From NCBI RefSeq assembly GCF_022385335.1, contig NZ_CP092431.1, positions 1,922,001-1,986,000 of the forward strand: a DNA stretch of 64,000 bases. The letters are read 5' to 3'. Shown here piece after piece: positions 1 to 11,826 of the stretch. How positions within the stretch are numbered: position 1 is the stretch's first letter; each line of letters begins with the position of its first letter. A program made the translations under genes and the position numbers. The stretch is from Streptomyces deccanensis. Lineage in GTDB: Bacteria > Actinomycetota > Actinomycetes > Streptomycetales > Streptomycetaceae. The notes below the pieces were generated by a model. It did not search any database. It had not been told where the DNA came from and worked only from the letters and a program-made list of their open reading frames with translations.

Positions 1-514
1 CGGTGCGTCCGATGGAGCCGGCGAAGAGCAGATCCCCGGAGAAGAACACGGAGGGGATCTCCGTGTTCTCGGGCATCCGGAAGGTCACCGACCCCTTGGT
101 ATGGCCGGGCGCGTGCGCGACGGACAGCTCCAGACCGGCCAGCTCCAGCTTCGCGCCGTCGGTCAGCTCCTTGACGTCCCCGGGCTCCCCCACGGTCAGC
201 TCGCCCATGAGCGGCATGCCGATGGACCGGCCGAGCGCCTTCTCGGGGTCGCTCATCATGTACCGGTCCTCGGGGTGGATCCACGCCGGTACGTCGTGCG
301 CGCCGCACACCGGGACGACCGAGGCCACGTGGTCGATGTGGCCGTGGGTGAGGACGACGGCGACGGGCTTGAGCCGATGCTTCTTCAGCGTCTCCTCGAC
401 TCCCTGGGTGGCCTGGTGGCCCGGGTCGATGATCACGCACTCCTCACCGGCGGCGGGGGCGACCAGATAACAGTTGGTCCCCCAGGCCCCGGCGGGGAAC
501 CCGGCAATGAGCAC
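1..514 (-). CDS. MBL-fold metallo-hydrolase (glyoxalase II-like), 3' part outside window
   Basis: This is the N-terminal 171 residues of a metallo-beta-lactamase-fold hydrolase; the reading frame runs off the left edge. The metal-binding motif THGHIDH lies at residues 56-62, followed further on by APGHTKGS with the next metal histidine and SGDLLFAGSIGRT, the aspartate motif of glyoxalase II-type enzymes. The start is a GTG at 512-514 with the ribosome site AGAAGGA just upstream; the next residues are VLIAGFPAGAWGTNCYLV. The family hydrolyses thioesters such as S-lactoylglutathione or related substrates, but the substrate here cannot be read from sequence. It diverges from the cyclophilin gene at 682, so the 170 bases between carry both promoters. 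Confidence 0.9.
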   Translation of the reverse strand, partial: MLIAGFPAGAWGTNCYLVAPAAGEECVIIDPGHQATQGVEETLKKHRLKPVAVVLTHGHIDHVASVVPVCGAHDVPAWIHPEDRYMMSDPEKALGRSIGMPLMGELTVGEPGDVKELTDGAKLELAGLELSVAHAPGHTKGSVTFRMPENTEIPSVFFSGDLLFAGSIGRT

Positions 515-681
515 GATCGTCCTTCTTGTGGCGTACGAGGGTGGGTTGCTGTGGATCAGAGCCTACCGGCGCTGCCGTTTCCTCAGCGAACCCATATACG
601 GTACGGGTCACACGCAATCAGTCCACGCAACGGACGCGCGACGGACCCGTCGACGTACGAGACGCATGAGGAGAGAACCCC

Positions 682-1527
682 GTGGTCAGCCAGGATCAGC
701 GGCGGCGTCAGCTCGCCCGGGAGAAGTTCTTGCGGCAGCAGCAGCGGCGCACGTCGGCGCGACGCAAGGCACGAGTCCGCAACGCGTCGATCGCTTCGGT
801 GCTCGGTGTGATCCTGGTGGGCAGTGTGGCGCTCTACACGACCGACGTCCTCAAGGGCGACGACAAGAAGGACAACGTGAGCGCGGAGGGGACTCCGAGC
901 GCCTCGCCGAGCAAGGCGCCGGACCCGTGCGAGAAGGCGGCCGCGGGCAAGGTGGAGGAACTCACCTTCAAGAAGGAGCCCGCGCTCACCATCGACAAGA
1001 CGGCGAAGTACACGATGGATCTGCAGACGACCTGCGGTGCCATCGACATAGCGCTGGACGCGGCGAAGGCCCCGCGCACCGTCAACTCGTTCAACTTCCT
1101 TGTGAACAAGGGATACCTGGACCACACGAAGTGCCACCGCCTCACCACCGAGGGCATCTACGTCCTGCAGTGCGGTGACCCGCAGGGCACCGGCATGGGC
1201 GGTCCCGGCTACACGATCCCGGACGAGAACCTGAAGGACCCGCGTCTGAAGGGCGATGTGTACCCGGCGGGCACGGTCGCGATGGCGAACCAGTTCAACG
1301 CGCAGACGGGCGAGGGCAAGAACAGCGGCGGCAGCCAGTTCTTCCTGGTCTTCCAGGACAGCCCGTTGCCGGCCAACTACACACCGTTCGGCACCGTCTC
1401 CAAGGCCGGCATGAAGGTTCTGAAGAAGATCGGCGACGCGGGAGCCCAGGCCCCGGACCCCCAGACCGGCAACACGGCACCCAACGCGACCGTGGTCATC
1501 AACAAGGCGACTGTCAAGAAGTCCTGA
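682..1527 (+). CDS. Membrane-anchored cyclophilin-type peptidyl-prolyl isomerase
   Basis: A 281-residue peptidyl-prolyl cis-trans isomerase that probably acts on exported proteins at the outer face of the membrane. Residues 1-34 are very basic (RRRQ, RRTSARRKARVR), residues 36-53 form one hydrophobic helix, then comes a Ser/Pro linker (65-80) and a cyclophilin domain from about 107 to the end. Cyclophilin motifs visible are GMGGPGYTIPDE (171-182) and NSGGSQFFLVF (214-224). The start is GTG at 682 with GAGGAGAG 8 bases upstream. It is the first gene of the rightward pair with the DUF349 gene, 135 bases apart. The family assignment is firm; the role as an envelope foldase is inferred from the anchor. 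Confidence 0.93.
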   Translation: MVSQDQRRRQLAREKFLRQQQRRTSARRKARVRNASIASVLGVILVGSVALYTTDVLKGDDKKDNVSAEGTPSASPSKAPDPCEKAAAGKVEELTFKKEPALTIDKTAKYTMDLQTTCGAIDIALDAAKAPRTVNSFNFLVNKGYLDHTKCHRLTTEGIYVLQCGDPQGTGMGGPGYTIPDENLKDPRLKGDVYPAGTVAMANQFNAQTGEGKNSGGSQFFLVFQDSPLPANYTPFGTVSKAGMKVLKKIGDAGAQAPDPQTGNTAPNATVVINKATVKKS

Positions 1528-1662
1528 CCGCGAACAGCGAAATTTCGGTCGCGCGGGATGCGGACAGGCAACCCGCCGGTCGCCTATGTTGGCCGTGACG
1601 AAACTGTGGACGATGCCCGGGGGCACTGAGGCCCCTTGCAGGCATCATGTGGAGGAGGCGCT

Positions 1663-2892
1663 GTGAGCAGCGACCCGTGGGGCCGCGTCGACGAGACGGG
1701 GACCGTGTACGTGCGTACGGCCGACGGCGAGCAGGTCGTCGGTTCCTGGCAGGCAGGCTCCCCCGAGGAGGCGCTGGCCTATTTCGAGCGCAAGTACGAA
1801 GGCCTGGTTGTCGAGATCGGCCTCCTCGAGAAGCGCGTCAAGACCACCGACCTGTCGGCGAAGGACGCCCAGACCGCGATCGATCACATTCGCGAGCAGG
1901 TGGACGCGCACCACGCGGTCGGTGACCTGGACGCGCTGAAGGTGCGGCTGGACAAGCTCGTCGAGACCGTCGAGGCGCGGCGCGAGGAGCGCAAGCAGCA
2001 GCGGGCCAAGCAGTCCGACGAGGCGCGGCACGCCAAGGAGGCCCTGGTCGCCGAGGCGGAGGAGCTGGCCCAGTCCGACCAGTGGCGGTCCGCCGGTGAA
2101 CGGCTGCGGGCGCTCGTGGACACCTGGAAGGGTCTGCCGCGGCTGGACCGGAAGTCCGACGACGAGCTCTGGCACCGCTTCTCGCACGCCCGCTCGGCGT
2201 TCTCCAAGCGTCGCAAGGCCCACTTCGCGCAGCTCGACGCGCAGCGCGAGGACGCCCGCAAGACCAAGGAGAGGCTGGTCGCGGAGGCCGAGGCGCTGTC
2301 GAACTCGACGGACTGGGGTCCGACGGCGGCGCGCTACCGCGAGCTGATGGCCGAGTGGAAGGCCGCCGGCCGCGCCCAGCGTGAGCACGAGGACGACCTG
2401 TGGAACCGCTTCCGCGGCGCCCAGGACGTCTTCTTCGCCGCCCGCAGCTCGGTGTTCGCCGAGCGTGACGCGGAGCAGACGGAGAACCTCAAGCTCAAGG
2501 AGGAGCTGGCGGGGGAGGCGGAGAAGATCCTGCCGGTGACGGATCTGAAGGCCGCGCGTGCCGCCTTCCGTTCGGTCAACGAGCGGTGGGAGGCCATCGG
2601 CCATGTGCCGCGGGACGCCCGTCCGAAGGTCGAGGGCCGGATGCACGCGGTCGAGCGGGCCATCCAGGAGGCCGAGGAAGCGGAGTGGCGCCGGACGAAC
2701 CCGGAGGCCCGCGCCCGTGCCGCCGGTCTCACGGGCCAGCTGCAGGCCGCCGTGGACAAGCTGACGGCCCAGATCGAGGCCGCCCGCGCCCAGGGCAACA
2801 ACGCCAAGGCCGACAAGCTCCAGCGCGAGCTGGACGGCCGCCAGGCGCTGCTGGACCAGGCCCTGAAGGGTCTGCAGGAGTTCGGCGGCTGA
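1663..2892 (+). CDS. DUF349 domain-containing protein
   Basis: A 409-residue, mostly helical, charged protein with repeated DUF349 modules (pattern W+..GR..R..E..LW.RFR.A.D.FF). Examples read at 2161-2220 (DDELWHRFSHARSAF) and 2390-2440 (DDLWNRFRGAQDVFF). Long Glu/Arg/Ala-rich stretches predict coiled coil throughout. The open frame extends upstream to 1636 but GTG at 1663 is preferred because GGAGGAGG lies 5 bases before it and the protein then begins VSSDPWGRVDETG. The molecular function of DUF349 proteins is not known to me. The gene ends at a strong hairpin shared with the convergent relA. Confidence 0.9.
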   Translation: MSSDPWGRVDETGTVYVRTADGEQVVGSWQAGSPEEALAYFERKYEGLVVEIGLLEKRVKTTDLSAKDAQTAIDHIREQVDAHHAVGDLDALKVRLDKLVETVEARREERKQQRAKQSDEARHAKEALVAEAEELAQSDQWRSAGERLRALVDTWKGLPRLDRKSDDELWHRFSHARSAFSKRRKAHFAQLDAQREDARKTKERLVAEAEALSNSTDWGPTAARYRELMAEWKAAGRAQREHEDDLWNRFRGAQDVFFAARSSVFAERDAEQTENLKLKEELAGEAEKILPVTDLKAARAAFRSVNERWEAIGHVPRDARPKVEGRMHAVERAIQEAEEAEWRRTNPEARARAAGLTGQLQAAVDKLTAQIEAARAQGNNAKADKLQRELDGRQALLDQALKGLQEFGG

Positions 2893-2913
2893 CGCCGACG
2901 GCAGGACATGACT

Positions 2914-2948
2914 GAGGGGCTCCCGTACGGACCGTACGGGAGCCCCTC
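2914..2948. terminator. Bidirectional terminator between DUF349 gene and relA
   Basis: A 17-bp perfect inverted repeat (arms 2914-2930 and 2932-2948, GAGGGGCTCCCGTACGG and its complement) with a single base between. It sits 21 bases after the DUF349 stop and 15 bases after the relA stop, which are convergent, so it can serve both transcripts. No U-run follows, as is usual in Streptomyces. Confidence 0.85.
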
Positions 2949-2963
2949 ACTCGTGTGTGCTGG

Positions 2964-5525
<2,562 letters not shown>

Positions 5526-5715
5526 GAGGGCTCCTCGTGCGCGATCCGGGTCCCCCGGTCAGGCTCCGGAGCACCCATGGTAGCGATCCCGCGCCCCAGG
5601 ATCGCCTTCAGGCCACATTGAGGGCGGTCTACCCATGCAACACGGGGGGCGCGCGGCGGATTCCGGGGGGGCCGCGGCGGGGGTGCGGTGGTCTGTTCAG
5701 CGCGGGTCGTGTGGG

Positions 5716-5753
5716 GTTGCTCGCGCAGTTCCCGCGCCCCTTCGGGGCGCGGG
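5716..5753. repeat. Dispersed palindromic repeat, copy A
   Basis: Carries the core CGCGCAGTTCCCGCGCCCC followed by a closing arm, giving a hairpin of arms 5731-5740 and 5744-5753 with loop TTC. The same core recurs at 14960, 15205, 23185, 23265, 32700 and 51585. This copy has lost one C in the CCCC run compared with the others. Confidence 0.7.
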
Positions 5754-5769
5754 ACATTCGGCGCCCAAC

Positions 5770-5809
5770 GCGGCGGGCGCCCCGGGAAAGATCCCGGGGC
5801 GCCCGCCGC
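5770..5809 (-). terminator. apt terminator
   Basis: An 18-bp perfect inverted repeat (5770-5787 with 5792-5809; arm GCGGCGGGCGCCCCGGGA) with loop AAGA, 18 bases downstream of the apt stop codon. It would end the yajC-secD-secF-apt transcript and separate it from relA. Confidence 0.85.
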
Positions 5810-5826
5810 ATGGTTGTCCGCTCGGT

Positions 5827-6366
5827 TCAGACCGTGATCAGGGCCTCCAGCGGGGCCCCGGCCAGAGCCGACTGCAGGCGCTGTCGGCCCGGGAGGAACG
5901 ACAGCTCCATCAGGACCGCGACGCCGGCGACCTGGGCGCCCGCGCGGCGGATCAGCTGGAGGGAGGCCTCGGCGGTGCCGCCGGTGGCGAGGACGTCGTC
6001 GATGACCATGACACGGTCGCCCGCGCTCAGGTCCTCGGCGTGCACCTCGATCTCGGCGGAGCCGTACTCCAGGTCGTAGGCCTGGCCGAGCGTGGCTCCG
6101 GGGAGCTTGCCCGCCTTGCGTACGGGGATGAAGCCGACGCCCGCGCGGACGGCGGCCGGGGCGCCCAGGATGAAGCCCCGGGCCTCCAGGCCGACGATCT
6201 TCGTGGCACCGTGCCGGACGGTCAGCTCGGCCAGCGCGTCCGTCAGCGCGGTGAACGCCGCCGGGTCGGCCAGCAGCGGGGTGATGTCCTTGAACATCAC
6301 GCCCGGCTCCGGGTAGTCCGCGACGTCACGGATCCGGCTGAGCAGCAGCTCCTTGATGTCGGTCAT
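5827..6366 (-). CDS. apt: Adenine phosphoribosyltransferase
   Basis: A 179-residue purine-salvage enzyme converting adenine and PRPP to AMP. The PRPP-binding motif VMVIDDVLATGGTAEA is complete, and the type-I phosphoribosyltransferase pattern upstream (FKDITPLLADP, GLEARGFILGAPAA, PVRKAGKLPGAT) is that of Apt. Its ATG overlaps the secF stop (ATGA at 6363-6366), so it is translationally coupled to secF. The apt-relA neighbourhood behind secDF is conserved in actinomycetes; the link between purine salvage and ppGpp metabolism is suggestive only. Confidence 0.96.
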   Translation of the reverse strand: MTDIKELLLSRIRDVADYPEPGVMFKDITPLLADPAAFTALTDALAELTVRHGATKIVGLEARGFILGAPAAVRAGVGFIPVRKAGKLPGATLGQAYDLEYGSAEIEVHAEDLSAGDRVMVIDDVLATGGTAEASLQLIRRAGAQVAGVAVLMELSFLPGRQRLQSALAGAPLEALITV

Positions 6367-7457
6367 CGCCGCTTCCCGCCCCGGCCCCGGCTGCGGGCCC
6401 CGGACTGGGCACGCGGGCCGACCACCGCGGGGGTGGCGTCCGCCGGCTCGTCGTCGTACGGACCGTCGGCCGCCGGCTCTGACTCGTGCTCGGACTGGGC
6501 CCGCTTGGCGAGGACGCGCTTCTTGAGGGCCTTCAGCTGCGGCTCGCGCTCCTTGAGGTCGGCGACGAGCGGCGTGGCGATGAAGATCGAGGAGTACGCG
6601 CCGGCCGCGAGGCCGACGAACAGCGACAGCGAGATGTCGTTGAGCATGCCCGCGCCGAGGACACCGCCACCGATGAAGAGGAGGCCGGCGACCGGGAGCA
6701 GCGCCACCACCGTGGTGTTGATCGACCGCACCAGGGTGCTGTTGATCGAGCGGTTGGCGATCTCGGCGTAGGTCCAGCGGGTCTGCTTGGTGATGTCCTT
6801 CGTCTGCTCCTTGAGGCTGTCGAAGACGACGACCGTGTCGTAGAGCGAATAACCGAGGATCGTGAGCAGACCGATCACCGTGCCCGGTGTGACCTCGAAG
6901 CCGACGAGGGCGTAGATGCCGATCGTGATGGTGATGTCGTGGATCAGGGCGACGAACGCGGCGATGGCCATGCGCAACTCGAACGCGATCGCCAGATAGA
7001 TCACCACGAGGACCAGGAAGATCGCGAGGCCCTGCCAGGCCTTGTTGGCGACCTGCTCACCCCAACTGGGGCCGACCAGATCGGCGTTGATCGTGTCCGC
7101 GTCGACCTTCAGGTCCTTGGCGAGCTGCTGCTGGATCTCGTCGGACTTGGCCGTGTCCACACCGGAGATCTGGATGCGCAGGGTGTCGTTGCCGAGCTTC
7201 TGGACGATCGCGTCGTGGCCGGATGCCTTCTCCGCGTATGTCTCGGCCTGGCTGACCGAGACACTTGTCTTCTCCGTGGTGAAGACCGCGCCGCCCTGGA
7301 ACTCGATACCCATGCTGAGGCCGCGGACGGCCAGGCCGACGATGGCCGTGATGGTGATGAGGATCGAGACGCCGTACCAGATCTTGCGATTGCCGACGAA
7401 GTCGTAACCGACCTCGCCGCGGTGGAGTCGGGCTCCGAGGTCACCGAGTTTCGACAT
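6363..7457 (-). CDS. secF: Protein translocase subunit SecF
   Basis: A 364-residue RND-type membrane subunit that with SecD uses the proton gradient to help SecYEG-driven export. It starts with a cytoplasmic stretch and a first helix at about residues 28-48 (IWYGVSILITITAIVGLAV), has a periplasmic P1-like domain, then the conserved membrane core beginning YLAIAFELRMAIAAFVALIHD and the SecF pattern GYSLYDTVVVFDSLKE. The C-terminal 70 residues are charged and Arg/Gly-rich. Start is ATG at 7455-7457, one base after the secD stop. Confidence 0.96.
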   Translation of the reverse strand: MSKLGDLGARLHRGEVGYDFVGNRKIWYGVSILITITAIVGLAVRGLSMGIEFQGGAVFTTEKTSVSVSQAETYAEKASGHDAIVQKLGNDTLRIQISGVDTAKSDEIQQQLAKDLKVDADTINADLVGPSWGEQVANKAWQGLAIFLVLVVIYLAIAFELRMAIAAFVALIHDITITIGIYALVGFEVTPGTVIGLLTILGYSLYDTVVVFDSLKEQTKDITKQTRWTYAEIANRSINSTLVRSINTTVVALLPVAGLLFIGGGVLGAGMLNDISLSLFVGLAAGAYSSIFIATPLVADLKEREPQLKALKKRVLAKRAQSEHESEPAADGPYDDEPADATPAVVGPRAQSGARSRGRGGKRR

Positions 7458-7458
7458 C

Positions 7459-9246
7459 TCAGGCCTCCTTCGGGTCGGCGGGGACGGAACGGCGGGTGCG
7501 GCGCAGCGGCGGCCGGGCGCCCAGTCGCTTGGGGTCGAGACCGGACCAGCTGTGGCCGTTGCCGAAGAACTTCGTGCGGGCCAGCAGCGTGAGCAGCGGC
7601 TTTGTGAACAAGAAGACCACGACGACGTCGAGCAGGGTGGTCAGACCCAGCGTGAACGCGAAGCCCTGGACCTTGCCGACGGTGACGATGAAGAGGACCG
7701 CGGCGGAGAGGAACGACACGAAGTCGGAGACCAGGATCGTGCGCCGGGCGCGCGGCCAGGCACGCTCGACGGCCGGGCGCAGCGTACGGCCTTCGCGGAT
7801 CTCGTCCCGGACGCGTTCGAAGTACACGATGAACGAGTCCGCCGTGATACCGATCGCGACGATCGCGCCGCAGACCGCCGGGAGGTTCAGCGCGAAACCG
7901 ATGGCCGGGCCGAGCAGGGCCATGAGCACATAGGTCAGGGCCGCGGAGATCAGCAGCGAGGCGATGGCGATCAGCGACAGGCCGCGGTAGTAGACGACCA
8001 GGTAGATCATGACCAGGGCCAGACCGATGGCGCCGGCGATCAGACCGGCCTGCAGCTGCTCGCCACCGAGCGCGGGGCTGACGGTGGTGACGCTGGACTC
8101 CTTGAAGGTCAGCGGGAGCGCGCCGTACGACAGCATGTTGGCGAGGTTCTGGGCCTCCTCCTGCGTGAAGCTGCCGGAGATCTCGGCCTTGCCGCCGGTG
8201 ACCGCCGCCTGCACGTAGGGGTGGGAGACGACCTCGTCGTCGAGGACGATCGCGAACTCGTTCTGCGGGGAGGTCTGGGTCGCCAGCTGGCCCGTGATGT
8301 CGGCGAACTTGTCGGCGCCCTTGGAGTCGAAGTCCATGACGACCTGCCAGCCGGTGCCGTTCTGCGTGTCGAGCAGCGCCTGGGCCTTGTCGACCTCGGT
8401 GCCGTCGACGCCGACCGGGCCGAGGATGAACTTGCTCCAGCTGCCGTTGTCCTGGCCGCAGGCCACGACGGTGTCGGTGTTCTTGCCCTTGCCGGCCTCG
8501 GCGCGCTGCTTGGGGTCGTTGCAGTCGAGGGCGGCGAACTTGGCCTGGAGGGCCTGGGTCGCCTCGTCGGCGCTCGGGGTCGCGGTCGGGGCGGCACTGC
8601 CGGAGGCCTTGGCGGACGGGGAACCGCTGCCCGACGGCGTGGGGTCGGCCTTCAGCGCGTCGGTGAGGGCACGGCCCTGCGACGTGGCGGAGGACGACGG
8701 GCTGGACGACGGGCTGGCGGAGTCACCGGCCCCGGGCTCGGTGGCCGCGTCCTTGCCGTCGGATTTCGACGGGCTCGGCGAGCCGCTGCCACTGGGGCTG
8801 GTGCTCGGCGAGGCGGTGGGGTTCTCCGTCGCACCGGTGCCGACCTGGCTCGCGAGGACGGGGCGGAAGTACAGCTTCGCGGTGGTGCCGACCTGGTCCC
8901 TGGCCTCTTCGGAATCCGTGCCCTTGGGAATGTTGACAATGATGTTCTCATTGCCCTGGGTCTGGACCTCCGCCTCGGACACACCCAGACCATTGACACG
9001 GCGGTTCATGATCTCGACCGCGGTGTCCATGTTGGTCTTGTTGATCGCGTTGGGCTGGCCGGGCTCGTTGACGGCGGTCAGCGTGATGCTCGTACCACCG
9101 GCAAGATCGATGCCGAGACGCGGAGTGGTGTGTCCGGAGGCGAACATTCCCCCGGTGAGCGCCACAAGGGCGATCAGGATGAGGGCCAGCGCGCGCCCAG
9201 GCTTGCTCTGGGCGCTCGCGCTCCGGCCCTTCTTCGGTGCTGCCAC
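7459..9246 (-). CDS. secD: Protein translocase subunit SecD
   Basis: A 595-residue partner of SecF. The N-terminal helix is at 19-37, followed by RLGIDLAGGTSITL, the SecD signature at the start of the P1 domain. Residues about 136-228 are an insertion made almost wholly of Ser, Pro, Ala, Thr and Gly, inside the first periplasmic domain. The RND membrane core follows (LLGPAIGFALNLPAVCGAIVAIGITADSFIVYFERVRDE), with the conserved aspartate in ITADSFIVYFER. Start is GTG at 9244-9246 with GGGAG 9 bases upstream. The insertion is low-complexity and probably a flexible spacer. Confidence 0.95.
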   Translation of the reverse strand: MAAPKKGRSASAQSKPGRALALILIALVALTGGMFASGHTTPRLGIDLAGGTSITLTAVNEPGQPNAINKTNMDTAVEIMNRRVNGLGVSEAEVQTQGNENIIVNIPKGTDSEEARDQVGTTAKLYFRPVLASQVGTGATENPTASPSTSPSGSGSPSPSKSDGKDAATEPGAGDSASPSSSPSSSATSQGRALTDALKADPTPSGSGSPSAKASGSAAPTATPSADEATQALQAKFAALDCNDPKQRAEAGKGKNTDTVVACGQDNGSWSKFILGPVGVDGTEVDKAQALLDTQNGTGWQVVMDFDSKGADKFADITGQLATQTSPQNEFAIVLDDEVVSHPYVQAAVTGGKAEISGSFTQEEAQNLANMLSYGALPLTFKESSVTTVSPALGGEQLQAGLIAGAIGLALVMIYLVVYYRGLSLIAIASLLISAALTYVLMALLGPAIGFALNLPAVCGAIVAIGITADSFIVYFERVRDEIREGRTLRPAVERAWPRARRTILVSDFVSFLSAAVLFIVTVGKVQGFAFTLGLTTLLDVVVVFLFTKPLLTLLARTKFFGNGHSWSGLDPKRLGARPPLRRTRRSVPADPKEA

Positions 9247-9378
9247 CTTCTCGTACTCCCTCTCGGGCCGCCGGGCGCGGGGTCAGCGCGGGGACGGCCA
9301 TGACTTGTGTCGGGAATCCGGCGAAAACGGCACGTTCCCGGGGCGCGGGCGGTTCTCGCTCGCACTCCCGGGACGTGA

Positions 9379-9888
9379 CTACTTCGCGTCGGACTCGCCG
9401 TCGGTCTTCTTCGGCTCTGCTTCGTCGGCCTTGGCCTCGTCGGCCTTCGCCTCGGCGGTCTTGTCGGCCGCGTCGTCGGACGCGTCCTTCTTGCCGAGGT
9501 CGATGGGCTTGTCGTCGGAAGCGGCGGAAGCGTCGTCGGAGGGCTCGTCGGTCTCGGTGAGGGAGGAGGCGTCGTCCGGGACGACGTCGGACTTCAGGTC
9601 GTGCTCGATGCCGTGGACGATGCGGTTGTACTCCTCGTCGCTGAGGACGGCACCGATGGAGTTCTTGGCGAACAGCAGCTCGACGCCCGGCCCGGCGTCG
9701 AGGAGGACCGTGTCCTCGCTGACCTCCTTGACGGTCGCGTACATGCCCCCGATCGTGCGGACGCCGGAACCGGGCTGCATCTGGTTCCGCATGTCGACGG
9801 CCTGCTGCTGCTTCTTCTTGGCCGATCGGGTCATCAGGATCATGGCCCCGATGAGCACGATGAACGGGAGGAGGGTCACGAGACTCAC
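9379..9888 (-). CDS. yajC: Preprotein translocase subunit YajC
   Basis: A 169-residue accessory protein of the SecDF complex. One N-terminal helix (VTLLPFIVLIGAMILMT) is followed by KKKQQQAVDMRNQMQPGSGVRTIGGMYATV, the YajC core. The C-terminal half (from about residue 95) is a long acidic tail rich in Asp, Ala, Glu and Lys, much longer than in enteric YajC (about 110 residues). Start is GTG at 9886-9888. It lies 132 bases before secD and is probably the first gene of yajC-secD-secF-apt. Confidence 0.93.
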   Translation of the reverse strand: MSLVTLLPFIVLIGAMILMTRSAKKKQQQAVDMRNQMQPGSGVRTIGGMYATVKEVSEDTVLLDAGPGVELLFAKNSIGAVLSDEEYNRIVHGIEHDLKSDVVPDDASSLTETDEPSDDASAASDDKPIDLGKKDASDDAADKTAEAKADEAKADEAEPKKTDGESDAK

Positions 9889-10062
9889 GGGTCGGAACTT
9901 CCTTCACACGACCGCGATGGCGAGCGGCCTGATGGTTGGGGGTATGTGTGCTGCCGACAAGGGCGGCATCGGCGGAGTCTAAGCGAGTCCACCGTGATGG
10001 AACAACGCACAGCATGTCACCGGGGTTCCATGCCGGGCGAGTACCGCGCCGTCACGAGACGG

Positions 10063-11133
10063 TCACGCCCCGAACAGATCCTGTTGTCCGTTTCCGCCGG
10101 TCGTGCCGCGTGGCGGGGTGAGTCCGAGATGGGTCCAGGCGGCGGGGGTCGCGACCCGGCCACGGGGGGTCCGGGCGAGCAGGCCTTCGCGGACGAGGAA
10201 CGGTTCGGCGACCTCCTCGACGGTCTCGCGCTCCTCCCCCACGGCGACGGCGAGGGTGGACAGGCCGACGGGTCCACCGCCGAAGAGCTTGAGCAGGGCT
10301 TCGAGGACTCCCCGGTCGAGGCGGTCGAGGCCGCGGGCGTCCACCTCGTACACGGCGAGGGCGGCCGAGGCGATGTCGCGGGTGATGACGCCGTCGGCCT
10401 TGACCTGCGCGTAGTCCCGTACGCGGCGCAGCAGGCGGTTGGCGATACGGGGGGTGCCGCGGGAACGGCCCGCGATCTCGGCGGCGCCGTCCGTGTCGAT
10501 CTCGACGTCGAGCAGGTTCGCGGAGCGGTGGATCACGCGCTCCAGTTCGGCGGGCTCGTAGAACTCCATGTGCGCGGTGAAGCCGAAGCGGTCGCGCAGC
10601 GGCGGCGGGAGCAGGCCCGCACGGGTGGTGGCGCCGACCAGGGTGAAGGGCGGCAGTTCGAGGGGGATCGCGGTGGCGCCGGGGCCCTTGCCGACGATCA
10701 CGTCGACGCGGAAGTCCTCCATCGCCATGTACAGCATCTCCTCGGCGGGCCGGGACATGCGGTGGATCTCGTCGAGGAAGAGGACCTCGCCCTCCTGGAG
10801 GGAGGAGAGGATCGCGGCGAGGTCGCCGGCGTGCTGGATGGCGGGGCCGGACGTGATGCGGATGGGGGCGCCCATCTCGGCCGCGATGATCATGGAGAGG
10901 GTGGTCTTGCCGAGGCCCGGGGCGCCGGAGAGCAGGACGTGGTCGGCGGTGGCGCCGCGCGCGCGGGCGGCGCGAAGGACCAGGTCGAGTTGTTCGCGGA
11001 CCTTCTCCTGGCCGATGAACTCGTCCAGGTCCTTGGGGCGCAGGGCGGCCTCGACGGCCTGGTCCTCACGGTCGGCGACGGAGCCCACCAGGCGGTCGGG
11101 GGCGGTGTCGTCGGTCGTGTCGTCCCAGTTCAT
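10063..11133 (-). CDS. ruvB: Holliday junction branch migration helicase RuvB
   Basis: A 356-residue AAA+ ATPase that drives branch migration with RuvA. Walker [10 protein letters not shown], Walker B LDEIHRM, sensor 1 GATTRAG and the C-terminal winged-helix pattern are complete. The protein starts [16 protein letters not shown], with ATG at 11131-11133 and GAGG upstream. The gap to ruvA is 87 bases, slightly more than between ruvA and ruvC, but the three genes run in the same direction as ruvC-ruvA-ruvB. Confidence 0.97.
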   Translation of the reverse strand: MNWDDTTDDTAPDRLVGSVADREDQAVEAALRPKDLDEFIGQEKVREQLDLVLRAARARGATADHVLLSGAPGLGKTTLSMIIAAEMGAPIRITSGPAIQHAGDLAAILSSLQEGEVLFLDEIHRMSRPAEEMLYMAMEDFRVDVIVGKGPGATAIPLELPPFTLVGATTRAGLLPPPLRDRFGFTAHMEFYEPAELERVIHRSANLLDVEIDTDGAAEIAGRSRGTPRIANRLLRRVRDYAQVKADGVITRDIASAALAVYEVDARGLDRLDRGVLEALLKLFGGGPVGLSTLAVAVGEERETVEEVAEPFLVREGLLARTPRGRVATPAAWTHLGLTPPRGTTGGNGQQDLFGA

Positions 11134-11220
11134 TGCTTGTGCCTCGCGGGTCGCGGTCGGATGGAGCGGGAGGGTGGCGGCGGCCCGTACCAGTGGTGCA
11201 CGAGCGCTTCAACAGGGCGG

Positions 11221-11826
11221 TCAGCGGGCTCTGTTGAGGGTCTGGAGGGCCGCCTTCAGCAACTGGCCCACCTGGGGCGTGCCTTCGGTGGCCTCGGCCT
11301 GGGGGGTCACGGCCGACACGGCCTCGTCGGCCTCGCGGGTGGCGTACCCGAGGCCGATCAGGGCGGCGTGCAGCTGGTCGCGCCAGCCCTGGGTGACGGG
11401 GGCGCCGATCGCGGGGGCGCCGACGGGCTCGCCGAGGCGGTCCTTCAGCTCCAACAGCAGCTTCTGGGCACCCTTCTTGCCGATGCCGGGGACGGCGATC
11501 AGCGCCTTCTCGTCGCCGGTGGCCACCGCTCGGCGCAGGGCGTCGGGGGTGTGCACGGCCAGCATCGCCTGGGCCAGGCGCGGTCCGACGCCGCTCGCGG
11601 TCTGCAGCAGTTCGAACACCTGGCGCTCGTCGTCGTCCACGAAGCCGTACAGCGTCAGCGAGTCCTCGCGGACGACCAACGAGGTGGCGAGCTTGGTCGG
11701 CTGGCCCATGCGGAGCCCGGACAACGTGTTGGGCGTGCACTGGACCGCGATGCCGATCCCGCCCACCTCGACCACCGCGGAGTCCGGGGCGAGGGCGGCG
11801 ACCGGGCCGCTGACGAAGGCGATCAT
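11221..11826 (-). CDS. ruvA: Holliday junction branch migration protein RuvA
   Basis: A 201-residue junction-binding protein. It starts [25 protein letters not shown] (OB fold), carries the helix-hairpin-helix [13 protein letters not shown] and [19 protein letters not shown], and ends with a C-terminal three-helix RuvB-interacting domain ([16 protein letters not shown]). The open frame continues upstream, but ATG at 11824-11826 overlaps the ruvC stop as ATGA, which fixes the start and implies coupling. Confidence 0.96.
   Translation of the reverse strand: MIAFVSGPVAALAPDSAVVEVGGIGIAVQCTPNTLSGLRMGQPTKLATSLVVREDSLTLYGFVDDDERQVFELLQTASGVGPRLAQAMLAVHTPDALRRAVATGDEKALIAVPGIGKKGAQKLLLELKDRLGEPVGAPAIGAPVTQGWRDQLHAALIGLGYATREADEAVSAVTPQAEATEGTPQVGQLLKAALQTLNRAR

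Larger units (their letters stand above)
5526..5826. other. relA-apt intergenic region
   Basis: A 301-base gap between two minus-strand genes. It contains the apt terminator (5770-5809) and one copy of a dispersed palindromic repeat (5716-5753). The relA promoter should lie in 5526-5700, but I see no convincing -35/-10 pair. No coding frame here looks real. Confidence 0.6.

Noticed and set aside
1636..1662. TTG start at 1636 for the DUF349 protein
   Set aside because: GTG at 1663 has a strong GGAGGAGG site at the right spacing; the upstream nine codons read through that site.
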